64,000 nt of DNA from [Bacteroides] pectinophilus (GTDB lineage Bacteria; Bacillota; Clostridia; Lachnospirales; Lachnospiraceae). The notes beneath the pieces were generated by a model. The model ran no database searches and had not been told where the DNA came from. It saw only the letters and a program-made list of their open reading frames with translations. The stretch covers positions 2,829,501 through 2,893,500 of the forward strand of contig CP102260.1 in NCBI GenBank assembly GCA_025146925.1. The letters are read 5' to 3'. The first letter of the stretch is position 1; each line of letters begins with the position of its first letter. The position numbers were made by a program, and so were the translations under genes. Positions 60,802-64,000 of this stretch are shown here, in pieces.

Positions 60802-62031
60802 ATGCTTAATTTATCCGGTTACAAGCCTTCTGACAGGTACATGCTGCGAAGTCTGCACGGCACATATTACCTTATTCCGACCGGTCAGGATATAGCCATG
60901 CACCGCAATGCAATAAAGCTTAACGATACCGGCCTTATTATATGGGATGCCATTACTAACGGCATTCCGATGGATAAAATTCCCTCCGTAATAAGGCAGA
61001 GGCTTACTGCGGACGGCATTGATATGTCATCAGTTTCTGATGAAGAGCTGTCAGATGATGCATACACATTTATCCGCTCGCTTATATGCCAGAGTGCACT
61101 CGTAACAGCAGAATGTACTGACAGCCGGCTGCATTCCGGCAGCACGGACAGTCTGTCTTTTGACGCCTGTTATAAGATTGGCGGTCTTACAACAGGCTTT
61201 ATCGGCTGCACAGACTGCCTTGACATATCTCTTGAGGATTTCAGGACTGATATACCAAATGGTGCTGTTGATCAGCTGTGGCGGCTTTGCCCACTTATTG
61301 ATATGCCGGAATTTGACGGACGTATGATTATCCATACCGTACAGCTTGAGCTGTTTGAGTCCGGCGGATGGTATGTCATGACATTTCCGTCTAACAGGCA
61401 TCTTCTTATGTGCCGCATTACTACCGACGGAACTGCAGCAGAGTTTTTTTATGACCACCGCGACATGCCTGAAGCCCGCACAGAACTTTTCTACGGACTG
61501 CGCAATGCATTCCTTGTAGCCGCACAGCAGCATGGTATGTTCGCGCTTCATTCCGCTTCCATAAAGTACAACGGCTATGCACTGCTCTTCTGTGGACAGT
61601 CAGGCACAGGCAAGTCAACACACACCGCGTTCTGGCATGAGCTTTTTGGGACACCTTATCTTAACGGTGACATTAATCTTACCGGAATTGAAGACGGCGT
61701 GGCTTATGTATATGGCATCCCGTGGTGCGGAACATCGGGCATATATACGACAGACCGTGTTCCTGTCGGTACAATAACACTTCTCAGACAGGCTTCTGAC
61801 AACCATGTAAGCATACCTTCGCCTGACAGTGCACAGCTTCTTGTGGCGCAGCGCATGATATCCCCAACATGGTGCATACCGCTTGCAGACATGAATCTTG
61901 ATTATGCCGGCAGACTTCAGGACTGCTGCCATATACTTAAGCTCTCATGTACGGCCTCACCTGATGCCGCACGCGTAATGAAAGCATACATTGATAATGT
62001 AAGGATAGGAGGCATCACAGCAGATGCTTAA
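60802..62031 (+). CDS. PqqD-domain / HPr-kinase-like fusion protein
   Basis: A 409-residue protein. Residues about 1-105 form a PqqD-like peptide-binding domain (LRSLHGTYYLIPTGQDIAMHRNAIKLNDTGLIIWDAI, then a helical tail), the type of RiPP recognition element that grips leader peptides. Residues about 120-400 resemble HPr kinase. HSASIKYNGYALLFCGQSGTGKSTHTAFW contains the P-loop (Gly265 to Ser272), followed by LNGDINLTGIEDGVAYVYGIPWCGTSGIY. HPrK-like enzymes phosphorylate lasso-peptide precursors in other systems, so precursor phosphorylation is a reasonable hypothesis. Start ATG 60802 behind AAAGGAG. It overlaps the ABC gene by 8 bases. Confidence 0.82.
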   Translation: MLNLSGYKPSDRYMLRSLHGTYYLIPTGQDIAMHRNAIKLNDTGLIIWDAITNGIPMDKIPSVIRQRLTADGIDMSSVSDEELSDDAYTFIRSLICQSALVTAECTDSRLHSGSTDSLSFDACYKIGGLTTGFIGCTDCLDISLEDFRTDIPNGAVDQLWRLCPLIDMPEFDGRMIIHTVQLELFESGGWYVMTFPSNRHLLMCRITTDGTAAEFFYDHRDMPEARTELFYGLRNAFLVAAQQHGMFALHSASIKYNGYALLFCGQSGTGKSTHTAFWHELFGTPYLNGDINLTGIEDGVAYVYGIPWCGTSGIYTTDRVPVGTITLLRQASDNHVSIPSPDSAQLLVAQRMISPTWCIPLADMNLDYAGRLQDCCHILKLSCTASPDAARVMKAYIDNVRIGGITADA

Positions 62032-63760
62032 GCACTTTAAAGAACGCATACATTTTTACAGTGGGCGCATACGTGACGGACGCCTGCATGAATTCATCGC
62101 ACAGACGCTGTGGCTGTACTCTTATGTAACCAGATACAAATGGCAGATTGCAGCCTATACGCTTATCGGTCTTACCGGAACTGCCACTTCACTTATAAGC
62201 AGTATTATTTCCAAGGACATGGTTGACATAATCACCGGGCATCAGACCGGCGCTCTTGTTAAGACGTTCTGCCTTTTTATAGGATTTTCAATAGGCAATA
62301 TTATTGTTGCGCAGCTTTCAAGCTACATCTCCAATATGATTTCCCTGAGGGTAGATACTGATATCAAAGCAGATATCTTTGATAAGATGCTTGTCACAGA
62401 TTGGGAGGAACTTTCCAATTACCATACCGGCGACCTTATGACGAGATGGAGTTCTGATGCATCAACGATATCGAACGGTGTCCTTAACTGGGTTCCCAAT
62501 CTGGTTATATACACTGTTAAGTTTGTGAGTTCCTTTGCAGTTGTAATATATTATGATCCTGCATTTGCACTCGTTGCCATGCTCGGAATCCCTGTAAGCA
62601 TAGTAATGTCACGTTCAATGCTTAAGCGCATACAGGACAATAACCGCAATGCAGCACAGATTAATGCGCGCATGGCAGGATTTAACCAGGAAACATTTTC
62701 CAACATGCAGACAATAAAGGCTTTTGATCTCCTCAAGGTATATTCAATGCGTCTGAGACAGTACCAGCGCGAATACCGCGATATGAAGACAGCATACCTA
62801 AGGCTTGGAATGCTTACGGGAATCATAATGTCACTTGTAGGGATTGTTGTATCCTACAGCTGTTATGCCCTCGGAATATACCGCGTATGGAGCGGAGCCA
62901 TATCATACGGTACAATGACCCTGTTCCTGTCACTTGCCAATTCTCTTACAGGCACCCTTAATAACCTTATATCGCTTGTCCCGACAGCAATATCAATTAC
63001 AACATCCGCCGGACGCCTTATGGATATACTCAGCATGCCTAAGGAAGACTATTCCGGAAGAGAAGAAGCCGCACATTTCTATGAAAGCCACAGAAGAGAT
63101 GGACTTTCTGTTGTACTTAAGGATATAAGTTACACATATCACAACGGACGCTGCGTATTTGATAATGCCTGCTTTGAGGCACACCCTCACCGGATAGCTG
63201 CAATCGTCGGTCCTTCAGGTGAAGGCAAGACATCGCTGCTGCGTATAATTCTCGCACTTCTCAAGCCGCAGTCAGGCAGCATGTGTTTACAGGCCGGCAG
63301 TGACAGTCTTGCGATAACGCCTTCCGTGCGTCAGCTTTTTTCATATGTGCCTCAGGGCAACACTATGTTCTCCGGGACAATAGCCGAGAATATGCGTGCA
63401 GTTAAGCCTGACGCAACAGATGACGAGATTGAAGAAGCACTCAGGATGGCGTGCGCATGGGATTTTGTAAATGCCTGCGAAGATGGAATCTACAGCCGAA
63501 TCGGCGAACGCGGGTTAGGTTTTTCAGAAGGCCAGTCACAGCGTCTTTCCATTGCCCGCGCACTTATCAGACATTCTCCTATACTGCTTCTTGACGAAGC
63601 TACATCCGCGCTTGATGAAGATACAGAAAATAACATTCTCACCAACATAATGCAGGATTCATATCCGCGCACATGCATAGTCACGACCCACCGTCCTAAC
63701 GTACTCCGTATATGCAGTTGTGTATACAGGATTTCCGACAGGAAGTGCATACGGCAGTAA
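62024..63760 (+). CDS. ABC exporter (membrane and ATPase domains fused)
   Basis: A 578-residue half-transporter that should act as a homodimer. The membrane domain is at residues about 35-320, with six helices. The ATPase domain follows at about 360-575, with Walker A VGPSGEGKTSLLR (about 395-402), Q-loop YVPQGNTMFSGT, signature LGFSEGQSQR, Walker B ILLLDEATSALD and switch THRPN. There is no N-terminal C39 peptidase domain, which fits leader cleavage by a separate S24/S26 protease. The start overlaps the kinase-like gene; the pair is the export/modification arm of the peptide cluster. Confidence 0.92.
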   Translation: MLKHFKERIHFYSGRIRDGRLHEFIAQTLWLYSYVTRYKWQIAAYTLIGLTGTATSLISSIISKDMVDIITGHQTGALVKTFCLFIGFSIGNIIVAQLSSYISNMISLRVDTDIKADIFDKMLVTDWEELSNYHTGDLMTRWSSDASTISNGVLNWVPNLVIYTVKFVSSFAVVIYYDPAFALVAMLGIPVSIVMSRSMLKRIQDNNRNAAQINARMAGFNQETFSNMQTIKAFDLLKVYSMRLRQYQREYRDMKTAYLRLGMLTGIIMSLVGIVVSYSCYALGIYRVWSGAISYGTMTLFLSLANSLTGTLNNLISLVPTAISITTSAGRLMDILSMPKEDYSGREEAAHFYESHRRDGLSVVLKDISYTYHNGRCVFDNACFEAHPHRIAAIVGPSGEGKTSLLRIILALLKPQSGSMCLQAGSDSLAITPSVRQLFSYVPQGNTMFSGTIAENMRAVKPDATDDEIEEALRMACAWDFVNACEDGIYSRIGERGLGFSEGQSQRLSIARALIRHSPILLLDEATSALDEDTENNILTNIMQDSYPRTCIVTTHRPNVLRICSCVYRISDRKCIRQ

Positions 63761-63790
63761 ATACTTAAAATTCAATCTGCTCCACCCGGC

Positions 63791-63850
63791 AAAAAACAGG
63801 CATATGTCTCATCCGTACACTGTATGTACGATGCGTGACATATGCCTGTT
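63791..63850 (-). terminator. Terminator of the next minus-strand gene
   Basis: A 14-bp stem AACAGGCATATGTC (63795-63808) with 63837-63850, extended imperfectly inwards, with T6 after it on the minus strand only. It ends the partial gene at the right edge. The ABC gene may also stop here. Confidence 0.7.
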
Positions 63851-63910
63851 CTATCATCTGCTCTATTATATACTTAATGCATAACTAATACCTGTTCCGG
63901 TTGCCTGCAA

Positions 63911-64000
63911 TTACCATGCACGGTCTGTAGGGCTCTTGCCTTCCTGCTCCCAGCCCGGCTTACGGAATCCGTTATCGTTGTCGTATGATCCCCACTGAAG
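63911..64000 (-). CDS. Partial gene at right edge, unknown
   Basis: The minus strand reads an open C-terminal segment LQWGSYDNDNGFRK then PGWEQEGKSPTDRAW and a TAA at 63911-63913, followed 60 bases on by a good terminator. It is rich in Gly, Asp and Trp and looks like the end of a real protein, possibly secreted. I do not recognise the family, and the rest lies outside the window. Confidence 0.5.
   Translation of the reverse strand, partial: LQWGSYDNDNGFRKPGWEQEGKSPTDRAW

Noticed and set aside
1-64000. CRISPR arrays, insertion sequences, rRNA operons
   Set aside because: No regularly spaced direct repeats, no DDE/IS transposase gene with terminal inverted repeats, and no rRNA sequence were seen; the only RNA genes supported are tRNA-Lys and the SRP RNA.

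Overview
The window looks like chromosome of a low-to-mid GC, Gram-positive anaerobe of the Clostridia, most likely a Lachnospiraceae member and possibly a Lachnospira/Eubacterium eligens-type pectin user (inference). The evidence is the sporulation gene spoIIR, strong AGGAGG-type ribosome binding sites with frequent GTG/TTG starts, a large Firmicutes-type SRP RNA beside the dnaX-ybaB-recR block, a rubredoxin-first rubrerythrin next to a PerR-like Fur regulator, and a pectin methylesterase domain. It is mostly core chromosome with small accessory inserts; there is no prophage, insertion sequence or CRISPR array.

Layout. 1-8 kb: end of agmatine deiminase and N-carbamoylputrescine amidase (putrescine synthesis), then on the minus strand DUF1934, spoIIR, a GntR regulator, ispE and an AraC regulator, then a MATE exporter and citrate synthase. 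8-18 kb: metallophosphoesterase, a very unusual acetyltransferase-pectin methylesterase fusion, lemA with a split DUF2207 pair, a broken Rpn-type nuclease gene, glpK, a Ser/Ala/Pro-rich lipoprotein and an intact Rpn-type gene. 18-24 kb: rubrerythrin, PerR, branched-chain aminotransferase, a plsY plus diacylglycerol glucosyltransferase lipid operon, a GC-rich non-coding stretch made of stacked palindromes, and an iron-sulfur flavoprotein. 24-31 kb: a beta-helix lipoprotein, DUF4956 and VTC-domain operon and a two-component system with a lipoprotein, separated by an AT-rich XRE/KilA-N cassette on the other strand; then tRNA-Lys. 31-43 kb: trmB, a D,D-carboxypeptidase, a second MATE pump, a heterodimeric ABC exporter under a divergent MarR regulator, DUF3783, a PPi-type phosphofructokinase and transketolase.

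43-57 kb holds the most striking chromosome-biology block. A three-subunit SMC-like condensin (JetA/JetB/JetC or MksF/MksE/MksB type) lies directly behind dnaX-ybaB-recR, without the JetD nuclease that defines Wadjet defence. It is followed by a 1017-residue TPR, acidic-linker, AAA+-like protein with a degenerate P-loop and its own promoter. A second phosphofructokinase and the SRP RNA lie upstream.

57-64 kb looks like a ribosomally made, modified peptide (RiPP-like) system. It has a 77-residue four-Cys precursor with an EGVYAASG leader end, an S24/S26 signal-peptidase-like protease, a PqqD-HPr-kinase-like fusion and an ABC exporter. The two arms are driven by divergent promoters whose -35 boxes overlap. 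The protease is in tight series with a cell-wall amidase lipoprotein and an HD-GYP protein.

A short leader motif (GC hairpin followed by GGAATGGAG) recurs before at least four unrelated genes (lipoprotein at 16139, DUF4956, dnaX, pfk). All family calls are from reading the translated sequence; no searches were run.
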